Shown: piece after piece, positions 11,680-22,560 of the stretch
How the letters are laid out: each line of letters opens with the position of its first letter
Numbering within the stretch: position 1 is the first letter of the stretch
Program-made: the position numbers and the translations under genes
Origin: Cymodocea nodosa
Lineage: Eukaryota; Streptophyta; Magnoliopsida; Alismatales; Cymodoceaceae
NCBI GenBank assembly: GCA_036874045.1
Contig: CM072345.1
Location: 5,295,501 to 5,359,500, forward strand
Direction of reading: 5' to 3'
DNA: 64,000 bases
Notes under the pieces: model-generated
What the model was told of the DNA's origin: nothing
Seen by the model: the letters and a program-made list of their open reading frames with translations, nothing else
Databases searched by the model: none

Positions 11680-13027
11680 ATGAGCACATGGATTCGTTCT
11701 CCTAGCACTAAACGATTAGTAAGAACACCTATACAGGATTATTCAACATAGAGGTGTACTGAAATATTTTCTAAATTGGACTTTAATGAAATCCTTAGGG
11801 GTGTAGCTAACCTTCTTTTAAAAGAAAAAGAAGATAGGACTGCTTTAGTAGAAAAACCATTAGAGGAAATTTTGTATCCTGAATTAGTTGATGAACATTC
11901 ATGTATTCGATTGCTAAACTTTGAGGGAGATAAGTTTGAATTGAAATCTAATTATATTAGTCAATTGCCATACTTTCATGGATTAGAAAGAGAAGATGCT
12001 AATTATTTCCTTAGAAAATTTAACAAAGTTTGCCAAATGATGAAAATGCCAAACATGAGTATTGATGCTATTAAACTTAAATATATCCCTTTGCTTTAAA
12101 AGACACACCTAAGAGATGGTTATATACTCTGTCACTTAATTCAATTTCTACATAAATTGAATTTTGCTCTATTTTTCTAGAAAAATATTATCCAACACAA
12201 CAAACGATTAAAAAGAAAAAGGAAATATTAATGTGTAGCCAAAAATAGGGAGAATCATTCTAGAAATATTTTGAAAGATTTAAAGATTTACTGACTCAAT
12301 GTCCACATCATGCAATGAGTAAAGCACAATTAATAGGTATAATTTATGAAGGCATAGATGTCTCAACGAAATCTTTATTAGAATCTACTTGTTAGAATGG
12401 ATTTTTAAAATTATGTAGTGAGAAAGCATGGGCATACTTAGAAAACTTTGCAAAAAGAACTGCATAGTGGGAAAACTCGACTAAAGCTATTACAGATAAA
12501 AGAATATTGTCAAGGGGAATGCATGAAATAGATTCAAGTACTATGCTTGAAGTTAAATTAACTGAATTAACAAAGAAAATAGAAGAGCTATCATTAAATC
12601 AAAGGCTAGCAGAAAAAAATGCAAACATTAATGATTTAGATATTATTTATGCTAGAAACCAGAAAGATAACTTTGGAAATTCTTATATTCCTAATTGGAG
12701 AAATCACCCGAACCTATCTTGGAGAAATAACAATTTCCAAGGAGGAGAAAATATAAATGATAAAAATATAAGTTATGAAGCATTAATTGAATAAGGATCT
12801 AGAATAGAGAAGTTAGAAAAGATAATTCAATAATTAAACAATCGTCTAGATCATGTATTTGGAAATGCTGCCATTCAAAATCAAAATATGAATAGAAATA
12901 TACCCCCTAGACAAAAGGAATCAATAGAAGTTAGATCTACTAGAGGATTGCCAATGCAAGCAGTACCTAACCTTGTCAATAGAACTATTAATGAAATTGA
13001 TACCTCCTATGGGAGGGAAGTTGAATG
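11680..13027 (+). pseudogene. Gypsy G2 gag capsid region, 3' located
   Basis: The ATG at 11680 corresponds to the gag start of G1. The family pattern is clear: CIRLLNFEGDKFELKSNYIS, YFHGLEREDANYFLRKFNKV, MSIDAIKLKY, KYYPTQQ-like sequence, then SKAQLIGIIYEGIDVS and the WRNHPNLSWRNNNF segment. It aligns along its length with the G1 gag. Frames are broken by several TAG codons and by a frameshift near 12095. The TAG after GESF (about 12260) is shared with G1. It ends VNRTI-NEIDTS and TGA 13025 without a zinc knuckle. Its position between env-like ORF and F-box gene is abnormal for a Gypsy gag. Confidence 0.85.
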
Positions 13028-13132
13028 AAGCAGTATAACTAAAGTAACTATGTATAATATAGTAAGTAGAAAAATATAAAAAAGAAAAAAAATGTAAGTT
13101 TAATTATAGTTAGTAATATCGTAAAGTTATTA

Positions 13133-13190
13133 CTTAACTCAACAAACTTAGTCTATTGAGTTATGAAGTAACTCAACGAGGGTAAGTAAG
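13133..13190 (+). repeat. LTR-type hairpins before G2 F-box gene
   Basis: AACTCAACAAACTTAG, CTATTGAGTTATG and AGTAACTCAACGAGG lie in tandem about 60 bases before the F-box ATG. The arms ATTGAGTTA and TAACTCAAC pair. The same arrangement precedes the F-box gene in G1. Confidence 0.7.
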
Positions 13191-13250
13191 TAGCTATGTT
13201 AATTTTATCTCTATTAAATTTTTTGTTTATGTTATACAAAATTACAACAG

Positions 13251-14213
13251 ATGGAATTGATGAAATTACCACTAGGTGCACTAAGGGAAGTACTGAGTAA
13301 CTTATCAACTAAAGATCTATGCAGATTGTGCTGTGTATCAAAAGAAATTAAAGATTGTGTTAGAGAAAAATATTTTCATGGACTACAAGCTGCAAAAATG
13401 ACTAAGATTAGAGATAGATTTTTATGGAAGTCATTTAATCGTAGTTCAATCAGCTATGAATATCTGAATATGGAAGAAACTGCTCGAATTCCACCTAATA
13501 CATTAGAAGGAATAGATCATATTATGGGGATAGATGAAAGATTAATTATTTACAGAACCAAACCAAGGTATGCAATTCTGTTACTTGATATTTTGATTAG
13601 AAATCCTATCATTAGAGAAGAATGGAATATAGGAAGGCCTCATAGATTTGAAGTACCAATTGAAAATTGTGGGTCAACATTAACATTTTCTAATAAAAAT
13701 TTGACCATTCTTGAAAAATTATATTACTAGAGACCAACTGGAAATTGGGATGAAGATCTATGCTTAAGTGTGTATAATTTTCTGAATAGATCTTGGACTG
13801 AAAATACTATGATATATCTAGGACAAAAAACATTAATTAACAACATACATGTCATACTTGATGGATATATATATTTAGTGTTAGATATATCAGTTGCATT
13901 TAGATTTGATTTATACATAGTAAGTTTAGATAGTTATGATGACGACTTTATAGAAATATTGCCTATACCGAGTGATATAACTAAACTACCGTCTGTAGAA
14001 TATGATAAAATTCAATTAAGGATGTGGTATAATGAATATGATGATCCTACTTTATGTCTGATAAGATGGTGGGATGAATTGATGAAATTTCAAATATGGA
14101 TTATGAAAGACCTAAATGAATGAAAGTGGGAAGAGGAATATATTGAAATAGATGTAGAAATAGAAACAGCTACATTATCTTGGAACAGAAAAGGATCCCT
14201 TTCTTCCAACTAG
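13251..14213 (+). pseudogene. F-box-like gene carried by Gypsy G2
   Basis: The N-terminus has the F-box signature: KLPLGALREVLSNLSTKDLC, then RLCCVSKEIKDCV and a Phe, as in SKP1-binding adaptors of SCF ubiquitin ligases. The rest (about 250 residues) resembles the C-terminal region of plant F-box proteins only in general character, for example PTGNWDED, SVYNFLNRSW and IRWWDELMKFQIWIM. One frame runs from ATG 13251 to TAG 14211 with two internal stops (TAG about 13728 and TGA about 14121). The homologue in G1 occupies the same site between gag and LTR, so this is a gene carried by the element family rather than a chance neighbour. Function in the element is unknown. Confidence 0.8.
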
Positions 14214-14252
14214 TTAGATCTTAGTTTGCTAAGGGACTAGCAAAATATAACT

Positions 14253-14262
14253 ATGGGGGAAT
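14253..14262 (+). promoter_or_regulatory. Polypurine tract of Gypsy G2
   Basis: ATGGGGGAAT precedes the TGTTTAGAATG start of the LTR. The G1 counterpart is GGTACGGGGGAAG on the minus strand. Confidence 0.75.
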
Positions 14263-16103
14263 TGTTTAGAATGAAAAAGTGCATATTATTAACAATTAAA
14301 TGATGGTTAATTGCATAATATTTAGCTTATCATATGAGAATTAAGCCATTATGTTATAATTACACTATTATATGCTTTAATGAAAGAATTTGCATAATTT
14401 TAGGAAGTTAACATTAATTAAGTATATTTCTGAACTGTCGATGAATTACAAGCTTTGAAATTCCTAAGTATCTGAATTTTCTATTATTTCAGAGAGTTAT
14501 ATTGCATGTATCGGACAATTATGTTTTTAACGATAGAAGAATATTTTATTATTTCCTAGAGTACACGTGTTGTAACCTTAATGCATGACTTAAGTGAATG
14601 TTCGGTAAGTTATTTGTTAACTATCCGAAATGCATCTAAGCATCGAATGCTTAGGTTTGTAAGTATCCAAAATATCTGAACTAGTTATTTCTTTATTATT
14701 GCATGTGTTTTATAGTTAAATCAATGAAGTCCATTAAGTTATCTGTAACTTCACGGACCATTTATTTTCTAATATGCTACTATAGTAGTTGCAAAAACAG
14801 GAAATTTGAAGGAAAACCACGATTACACGTATCACGTAGGAATTCACTTGTGAAATGTAGAAGAAATCACCATCATTGATATGAATGAAGGAAATCCAAC
14901 CGATCATCTAAGCAGAAGCAGTTACTACTGAACTAAATATAAAAGAAGAGGAGAAAGACAAAGAAGGTGTGCGTGTAGAGGTGGAGAACCGCGCTAACTA
15001 CAGGAAGCGTCAGAAGTTCCCTAAAGCTCCACACCACCACCAAAATCACCAACGATCGAATGTCTGGGAGGATACTTTCTTGATGTCGGGTTGATTTTGA
15101 GCCAAACATGGTGACTAACAACCACTATGAGGAGTGATTGCGTCGTGGGAAGGGAAGCCATTTTCACCAAGTATCGACTTATATCTTAGGAGATTGTAAA
15201 GCTTTTAACCTTGGTTTTAGGTTGATGCCAGTATGTTGAAGAGGAGATCATCTTACAATTCTTGATTCGCGATTCTATAGGGAGAGGAGGCAAGATTGTA
15301 AGTGATTAAGTTTTTAGTGGTGTAATCGTGTTGCATGTAATGACAGAAGTTTTTACTGTCAATAGAGATTTTTACATTTCACCTTTCGTTCATCTTCAAG
15401 AACATATTAAAAGAAAAATACCAAAAACAACAAATTATCTATGTTTACATTTAGTATTAAAGTGTTGTATTGTTTGTTTTGTATCGTGATTAATGTTATC
15501 ATTGTTCGTATTGTGAATGTTTTATGTTTGTTTGATTCAAAAAATAGAAAATAGTTTTATTATTTACTAAAATTGATTTGTTCCAAATACTTAAAGATTT
15601 TAATGGTTACTGTTTGAAATATCTAAATGTTAGTATTGCTTAATGATAAATCTAATATTAACAAACATTAAAGAGCTTAATTGATGTTATTTACATTTTG
15701 TGGAACTGCCCAATGGTTGACCAAATTCCTTTGTAAATAGTAGTATTTAATTGGAAAGGTAGGCTCATGGAGTTAACTTAAGTCCACAAGGTTAGTCCGT
15801 TGAGTTAACCATAACTCCACGAACTAGGACCGTTGTATTAACTATAACTCAACAGAGTGCTTAACTGAACACATATAAACTCCAATATAAAAATCGAAAT
15901 AGTACACAATTCTTACTCAATCTCTGTGGGATCGACCTGTACTTGCACATAAATACAATATACACTGTGCACTTGTAGTTAAAAATACAAATTGGATTTA
16001 ATATCTAATTTGTGTGAAAGGTTGTTTGTTTACTTCTAAAAATAATTATTTATATAAGCATAAAAACAAATTAAACAAGTTTTCTAACATTGCTGTATAA
16101 ACA
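14263..16103 (+). repeat. 3' LTR of Gypsy G2
   Basis: It starts TGTTTAGAATGAAAAAG like both G1 LTRs and ends near TGTATAAACA. Its 1841 bases compare with 1859 for the G1 3' LTR. Internal landmarks are shared with G1: hairpins around 15760-15860, the GGGATCGACCTGTACTTGCAC stretch near 15930 typical of Gypsy LTRs of this clade, and a GAGCCAAACATGG region. The exact 3' end is set by alignment with G1 and could be off by a few bases. Confidence 0.85.
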
Positions 16104-16130
16104 AGTTTATGATTTAACTTTTCACAACAA

Positions 16131-17060
16131 TACAAGTATCGTTGTATCACAAGAGAAGGGTGAATTATGTCTTTAGTAATTAAAATTACTAGTAGATAAA
16201 ACAAGACCACAAAATACTCATAAATAAAATTCTATTCTTTTAAAACTTTAAAGAAAGAATTTACAATATCTTTTTAGCTCAATTCCCTTCTTGACGGTTT
16301 TGATATAGTAATGTCTAATATACAATTCAAATAGAAAATGAAGTCCTTATTCAAAACTAATTTCGAATTGTATAAAACCTGATCTTTATGCACGTAGCTC
16401 CTTTCCTTCTTTTTACTCAGCTTCTGTATCTCTTCTTCTCTAGTTGTTGAATTTCCAGACTTCTTGCATTTGCAACTCCTTTTCTGAAATTGCTTGGAAT
16501 TTCAAACTTCTTCTAATGTTGGAAATTTTTTCTAAATATGAATATTTAGACTTGATTTTTTAGTTTGGGATTTGGATTGAATGTTTAGACTTGATTTTTG
16601 AGATTAGGATCCTCATTGTAATGTAGCTCGTACTCTCTATTAGTAGTTAAACTCTGACTTCATGTTCAACATATTCATCCACTTAATCCATAATCCATGT
16701 ACTAATTTCAAATTCAAATTATCCACGATTTCCACTATCTTTTTGAATTTCCACTATGTCCACTATCATTTTGAAATTTTCACTTTCTCCACTATCATTT
16801 TGAATTTCCATGATTTCCACTAGTAGATTCACCGAAACTTTATCTTCCTGGAGACTTGTAGAATATCTTCTAAGTCTTCATTTTAGTCGAACACTTATCT
16901 TTTAAGTCCTGTAAAAACTCAAACACTTATCTATAACTCTTTGAGTTTTTGCACCTGCAAAATATAGGACTGAAAAAGGAAAACTTATCTCTTCATTAAT
17001 CATTTTATAAAACTCGAACAGTTATCTAACTCTTCGATTTTTATTACCGAACGCACATGG
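16131..17060 (-). repeat. Inverted fragment of a D-type Copia LTR
   Basis: Read on the minus strand, this ends TCACCCTTCTCTTGTGATACAACG, matching the tail of the Copia D LTR, and follows that LTR back to about its base 300. There it is cut by the start of Copia B. Neither PBS nor PPT adjoins it. At about 16636-16652 it contains the uninterrupted version of the site where G1 is inserted in the D LTR, so it serves as an empty-site control. The 27 bases at 16104-16130 are unassigned. Confidence 0.75.
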
Positions 17061-18793
17061 TGGTAGTTCATTTATTTATCAATTAATTTTGATGATGAAA
17101 AACGTGTGGTTTAATTATTTCTGCCATATTTTAGATGTCTTTTTACTCAAATGAATTTTGGCTAACTGCTATGTACTTAAAGTCTTTGAAATTAGATTTC
17201 GGTAGGTTATTTTGTCTACAGTGTATTGATCGGAGAGTTATTTTATAAGTCATCGAACAAAATAAGACAAATTGGATGGTTATGTCTCTCTCTCCTAGCT
17301 TTTCGGACGGTTATATCAGTAACTATTCGAAAAGTATTTATCTTCGGTGAGTTAAGTCTTTTTATGTCCAGATATGATTTTTCTGGTAAGTCTCCGAAAT
17401 CCCTTTGGTTTCGTATAGTTAAGGTTTTTATTCCGAAGAGTTAACTGTTTCTCTGATTTAATATATTTTCAGTTACTTTCTTCTAAAGGACACGTGTTAG
17501 TCTCTCATCGCTTGACTTAAGTGCTTTTCGGAAGGTTACGATGTAACTATCCGAAAACTTGTAAGAATCAGAGAGTTATCTTCAGTAAGTATCCAAAAAT
17601 AGTTTTAAGCTTCGGATGGTTGAGTTTTCTATTATTTTCTGACTTAAGTGACTTTTTGGAAGGTTACTTGTGTAACTATCCGAAATGACTTAAGGATCGG
17701 AGAGTTATCTTTATAAGTATCTGAAACATGTCCACTTTATCAGATAGTTTATTTTTAATATTTTATAACGTTGTTTCAGAAGGACACGTGTTTCAATTTT
17801 AATACATGACTTAAGTGGTCTTTCAGAATGTTAATTCTATCTATCCGAAATGTTTTTGAGTTTCGACAGGTTATCTTTCTAAGTCTCTAATTTTCTGAAA
17901 GCCTCCGAAGATTTTATTTTTACAGAAACTGTAACTATTATTAATTGGCTAATCTTTGTGGCAAGATATATTTTATTTGTAGATCTCAACTTTATTATGA
18001 TTGAAGGTTGCCGGAAATGAATTCCTATATAAGGCATCTGACCATTTTAGAATTCTTTCCACTTGTGCAAATCTCGAAGGAAAAATAAAAAAGATTTTGC
18101 AGAAAATTGAAAGAGACACACACAGAATTTTTCAACACTCAAAAGGAGAAATTGTCTACTCAATAATTTTGCAAACACTTTGAAGATTTGTCTGCAACAA
18201 AGTCCAGAAGATCAACAGCTGCAGATCAATCAAGAATTCTCCTTAGAGCTTCTATGTCAACTCTTCAATGGAGTTGATCTAGTCTTGTGTGTCGTGTTCA
18301 TTTTGAGTTTGTGACTCTTGGTTTTAAACTGTTGTCCTTTTTGTGTTAAAACCTTAACTCACAAGGGTGTTGTGAGTATACCTTTACAAGGTCAGGGCCT
18401 TGGTGAAGAGAGTGAAGTGTGATACTTCACTTGCTCAAGATTGGGGTCTTGAGTACACAAAGTTGGTGCTTTGTGTGAGGTTTTTGTTTAGCATTTAAAA
18501 ACATTTGTAAGGTTGTTGCTTAGCCTGTAAAAGTAACTTGTTTAAGGTTTGTGCTTAGCCTTAAAAGCACTTAGTGGAATTCTTGAGGTTGTGACCTTGA
18601 GGAGTGGACTACCCAGTTTGGGGAACCACTATAAATCTCTTTGTGTTCCTTACTTTTTACTTTACTAGTTTTAATTCTAAAATCAATTAATCAGGGTTCA
18701 ATAGTGTCAACAGCTTCCGAATTTTTTAAAAGCAAAATAAACTTTATTAGGACACTATTCACTCCCCCTCTAGTGTGTCATTTGATCCTTTCA
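17061..18793 (+). repeat. 5' LTR of Copia B
   Basis: The end is firm: TTTGATCCTTTCA, two bases before the primer site. The start, TGGTAGTTCATTTATTTATC, is placed where homology to the neighbouring D-type LTR stops, with the AATTTTGATGATG motif near the start as in the other Copia LTRs. U3 holds at least six hairpins of the TTCGGAnnGTTAC..GTAACTATCCGAA type. One is TTTTCGGAAGGTTAC 17525-17539 pairing with 17543-17557 across a 3-base loop. CACGTG boxes lie nearby. Confidence 0.82.
18026..18034 (+). promoter_or_regulatory. TATA box candidate in Copia B LTR
   Basis: TATATAAGG follows the hairpin-rich U3 region and lies about 770 bases before the primer site. It is the best TATA match in this LTR. 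No transcription start is known. Confidence 0.5.
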
Positions 18794-18795
18794 AG

Positions 18796-18813
18796 TGGTA
18801 TCAAAGCTTGGTT
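18796..18813 (+). promoter_or_regulatory. Primer binding site of Copia B
   Basis: TGGTATCAAAGCTTGGTT begins two bases after the LTR. It matches the initiator Met-tRNA site (TGGTATCAGAGC) used by most plant Copia elements, with one difference in the first 12 bases. Confidence 0.88.
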
Positions 18814-18846
18814 ATCTCTGTAATAGATTTAATCAATCTGAGATCA

Positions 18847-19280
18847 ATGGAAGAGGGTCAGCATGTTCATCGACCTCCACTCTTTGATGGCAATAACTAT
18901 AGTTTTTGAAAAAATAAAATGACTAACTTTTTAAAATCTATGGATGTGAAGGTATGGAGAGTAGTGGTTCGTGGTATACAACTTCCAGATGTTCCTAAAG
19001 ACATGCAGAATGATGAAGATGAGAAGAAAATACAAATGGATGCAAGAGGAATGAATGCACTAACTTGTGCAATCACAACTGATATATACAACAAGATCTC
19101 TGCTTGTTCTACTGCACATGAAGCTTGGCGTGCATTAGAAATTACATATGAAGGAACAAATGAGGTGAAGGATACAAAAATAAGTTTCCTACTAAGGAAA
19201 TATGAAATGTTTAAAATGAAAGAGAAGGAGAGTATCACTGATCTCATTTCTCATTTCATTGAGATAATAAATGGACTGAA
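18847..19280 (+). pseudogene. Copia B gag, N-terminal part (interrupted by Copia C)
   Basis: The ATG at 18847 gives the Copia gag start HRPPLFDGNNYSF. After an in-frame TGA (18907), which replaces the Trp of the usual YWK, the frame continues through KMTNFLKSMDVKVWR, MDARGMNALTCAI, ISACSTAHEAWRAL and FLLRKYEMFKMKEKES. It is cut at 19280 by the 5' LTR of Copia C and resumes at 26921. The fold is that of plant Copia gag (UBN2-type) proteins. It would form the particle core. Confidence 0.88.
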
Positions 19281-20599
19281 TGAAAGGACCTCTAGATTTT
19301 GATAATGCAAAAATCAATGTGAGGATTTAAATTATAGTTCTTTGGCTTAACAGTCAACAAGAGAGCAAATGCTGATACAAATAGTTCAAAGTGTGCTGCA
19401 AGTGATAAAAAGGTTTTCAAAAGGTTATCAGGCTTAACTATCCGGAAGAGAAATATTTTTCGGTGAGTTAACAGACTAAGTATTCGAAAGGCAGTATAAA
19501 GTAGTAGCAACACTATTGGACAGTTAGAAGATTAACTATCTGAAAGTAGAAGGCTTCTGGAAAGTTAGAAAGATAGATATATGAAGAATCAGAAAGTTAC
19601 TGTAGCTAACTATCTGAAACTTAAGTTATTGAATTTCCCACGTGTAGAAATCCAAACAGAAGCTTAAAAGGAAAATCAGAAAGTTACTGGAGCAAACTAT
19701 CCGAACTCTTGAAGAGTTTCGATGAGTTACATGTATAACCATCTAGAACTTAAGTTAGTCTATTATGCACGTGCTGAATTAAACAAAGCAGTCAAAAACT
19801 TAATGAAGGATTTCGTAGGATTACTGTAGCTAACTATTCGATAGTTCAATAATAGTTTGGTAAGTTACAACTGCAAGTATCCGATTGAATGACAGCTCTT
19901 ATGTACGATCTGAAATCCTACATGGCAGAAAGACTTAAGTGACTTTTCGGTAAGTTACAAGTATTCTTCGAAGAGTTACATGACTAAGCCTCTGAAAAAC
20001 CCAAGAAATTGGATAGGTATCTTGAAATACCTCCCTGAACGGTAACTTACCATATTTAGGACTAAAATCTTACCAAGTATAGTAGAATACATCCGTTGGA
20101 AGAAAAATATGATCGTTACACATGTTTAATATATATACAAGCAACGAACAACATAATTAGATAGCTTTTTCTCATACATATATTTACACCAAGTTCAACA
20201 GCAGAAAGCCTTAGAGATCAAATCATCTTCAGCATTTACAAACTCAATTTCAGAAGCTCATCACGCACTCAACTCTGATACTTTCAAGCTAGTGTTTACT
20301 GAAGTGCACGGATCAAAACTTCAGAGAAAGATTGGTTGGAGCTACGACCTGAAAGCTCAATCAGTTGGTTGGTTCTTGCTTAAACCTTAAAGCAAGTGAT
20401 TGTAAGTTTGAGAAAGTTTAGTGAAGCCCAAGTGTACCTTGGGGGTGGACTAGCCATTAGTGGTGAACCACCTAAAATTCCTATGTGTATTATTGTTATT
20501 GTGTGCTTGCTAACTCTTTATATCAATCAGCCATTAAATAACAAAAAATAATAGATTATTACCATTCACCCCCCTCTGGTAAGTCATAAGGTCCTAACA
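19281..20599 (+). repeat. 5' LTR of Copia C
   Basis: It starts TGAAAGGACCTCTAG and ends GTCCTAACA directly before the primer site. U3 contains many AGTTA/TAACT hairpins with flanking TCCGAA/TTCGG arms, and CACGTG boxes. A TATATATAC stretch near 20129-20138 is a possible TATA box. Confidence 0.93.
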
Positions 20600-20601
20600 A
20601 T

Positions 20602-20613
20602 TGGTATCAGAGC
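20602..20613 (+). promoter_or_regulatory. Primer binding site of Copia C
   Basis: TGGTATCAGAGC is an exact copy of the common plant Copia primer site complementary to initiator Met-tRNA, three bases after the LTR end. Confidence 0.95.
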
Positions 20614-20651
20614 AAGGTTGATCTCGTTAATAGATTTAACCATCTGAGATC

Positions 20652-21548
20652 ATGGCTTTCCACACTGCAAAGGGTCAGAATATCCATCGACCTCCCCTCT
20701 TTGATGATAGCAATTATAGCTACTAGGAAAATAGGATGGAGTGCTTTCTCAGGAGTACAGATGTGAAACTTTGGAGAATGGTTGTACATGGTACACCAAT
20801 TCCAATCAGTCATGAAAGTGACTGAACTGAGGAGGATGAAAGAATCATCCAGATGGATGCTCGTGGGCTTAATTCCATTTACTGTGCACTAACTGGTGAA
20901 CAATATAATAAAATATCAGCTTGTAAATTCTCTCATAAAGCTTGGAAGATCCTTCAAATTACCTATGAAGGAACCAGCCAAGTTAAAGATACTAAAATCA
21001 GCATTTTGTTAAGAAAATATGAATTATTCAAAATGCTTGAAGAAGAAAGTATTACTGAAATTTTTTCTAGATTCACAAAAATTGTGAATGAACTAAGAGG
21101 CCTTAGAAGGAGTTTTTCTAATCGTGAATAGGTACAGAAGATCTTAAGAAGCTTGACAATCGAATGGAAGCGGAAGTCTACTTACATACAAGATTCAAAG
21201 GATCTGAACAACTATTCAGTTGAAGATCTGTTGGGAAATCTTCTAGCCCATGAAGTTCAGATGAAGGAATGGAAAGAAGAAGAAGGAGCCACTGAAAGAA
21301 AAGGCTGAGAAAAAGAAAGAACTAGCCTTTCCCTCAACAGAAGATCAATCAAGCTTGGATGAGGATGAAGTATTACTGGCTAGAAACTTTAGAAAAATGA
21401 TGAGACAAGGAGTCAAAGCCAGCTCCTCAAGATCAAAAGTCCCTACATGCTACAAGTGCAAAAAGCTGGGACACATTCAATTGTATTGTCCTTTCCAATA
21501 GGAGGAGGACAAACAAAAGTGGAAGAAGAAGAATAAAAAGAATATGCT
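20652..21548 (+). pseudogene. Copia C gag with zinc knuckle
   Basis: The ATG at 20652 gives a Copia gag start (HRPPLFDDSNYSY). The body shows MDARGLNSIYCALT, ISACKFSHKAWKIL, ILLRKYELFKMLEEES and YSVEDLLGNLLAHE. The zinc knuckle CYKCKKLGHIQLYC (C-x2-C-x4-H-x4-C) lies at about 21450-21491. In-frame stops are TAG 20724 (where relatives have Trp), TGA 20823 and TAG 21129, and TAG follows the knuckle near 21499. A frameshift lies near 21305. The product would package element RNA. Confidence 0.88.
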
Positions 21549-22200
21549 TTGAAAGCCACATGGGATGACAGCAGTTCATCCAACAGCTCATTAGACTCAA
21601 ATGAAGAGGCATATGCAAGCGTGTGCTTTGCTACACAAGAGGTATGCTCTACATCTCCTTATTGCTTAGAAAAGGAAAATGATGATGTAGATATAGATAG
21701 TCTTCTCTGTATAGTAGATAACTTATATGTAAAATGTAAGAAATATAAGAAAGAATTAAAGAGTTTAAATTCCTATCTAGAAGATGTCTTTACTGAATTA
21801 GAAAAAGCCCTAGTTGATAATAGGGAATTAAAAACTAAGATGGATAGCTATAGTTGTAAAAATTTTGATCTGAAAGAAGAAAATAAGAATCTATTATCTG
21901 AAGTTACTGATTTAAAGAAAACTGTATGTAAATTTACTAAAGGTGAAAATAGTTTAAACAAAATCATAGGATCCCAAAGAATAGGAAGAAGTAAATTTGG
22001 CCTAGGGTATGCTGTACCATAGGAAACTCCCTACTGTGGTGGAAAAATTAGATCTTATAGAGATGGCACAACTATTTTTGTCATTAAGAAGAGATCTACT
22101 TCTATATGGCTACCAAAAGGCAACAGGTTCAATATACAAAGGACTAACACTAATGGACCCAAGAAAATATAGGTACCAAAAGTCTTAATTTCAACATGAT
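21549..22200 (+). pseudogene. Copia C linker between gag and protease, coiled coil
   Basis: An acidic start (DDSSSSNSSLDSNEE) is followed by a helical coiled-coil segment (DNRELKTKMDS, ENKNLLSEVTDLKKT) and the conserved SKFGLGYA motif before TAG 22020. A further part reaches KKI*VPK, where TAG (about 22169) replaces the conserved Trp. The same TAG is present in element B. No enzymatic motif is expected here. Confidence 0.75.
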
Positions 22201-22560
22201 TTGCAGGACTGCATAGACAAGAAAGCTCAAACGTCCAAGTGGATTATTGACAGTGGATGCTCAAAGCATATGACAGGTAAAAAAAGATTTCTAGAATCTA
22301 TTAAATCAATAAATTTAGAATCTGTTAAGTTTGGTAATAATGAAAAATGTAGAATTACTACCATAGGAAATGTTGCATCTAAAAATGGAAAAATAGAGAA
22401 TGTCTTACATGTAAATGGTTTAAAATAGAATCTGCTAAGTATAGGTCAATTATGTGACAAAGGTTACAATATACTCTTTACTGTAGAAAACTATTTTATA
22501 TTACAATAGGATACACATGAAATCAAATTTACTGGATATAGAAATAATTCAATTTATGCT
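22201..22560 (+). pseudogene. Copia C aspartic protease
   Basis: The catalytic motif is intact: WIIDSGCSKHMTG near 22240-22278 contains Asp-Ser-Gly. Downstream are VKFGNNEKCRI and LLSIGQLCDKGY, as in Copia proteases. TAG codons at about 22426 and 22507 break the frame. The enzyme would cleave the gag-pol polyprotein. Confidence 0.85.

Larger units (their letters stand above)
10059..16103 (+). mobile_element. Gypsy element G2, 3' half (env-like, gag, F-box, LTR)
   Basis: This segment has the same gene order and similar sequence as the complete minus-strand element G1: env-like C-terminus, hairpin spacer, gag capsid region, hairpin spacer, F-box-like gene, polypurine tract, LTR. The 5' part is separated from it by Copia A and lies left of the window. 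The copy is older than G1: coding regions contain many stops, and predicted proteins are roughly three quarters identical to those of G1 by eye. Confidence 0.88.

Noticed and set aside
13251..14213. F-box sequence as an ordinary host gene flanked by repeats
   Set aside because: The same gene lies at the same position in a second element on the other strand, between gag and LTR, so it belongs to the element.
17226..17444. 72-codon frame in the Copia B LTR
   Set aside because: It consists of U3 hairpin sequence; no protein similarity is apparent.
17160..17760. Hairpin arrays as a CRISPR array
   Set aside because: Repeats are short, degenerate, palindromic and unevenly spaced, lie in LTRs of a plant genome, and no cas genes are present.
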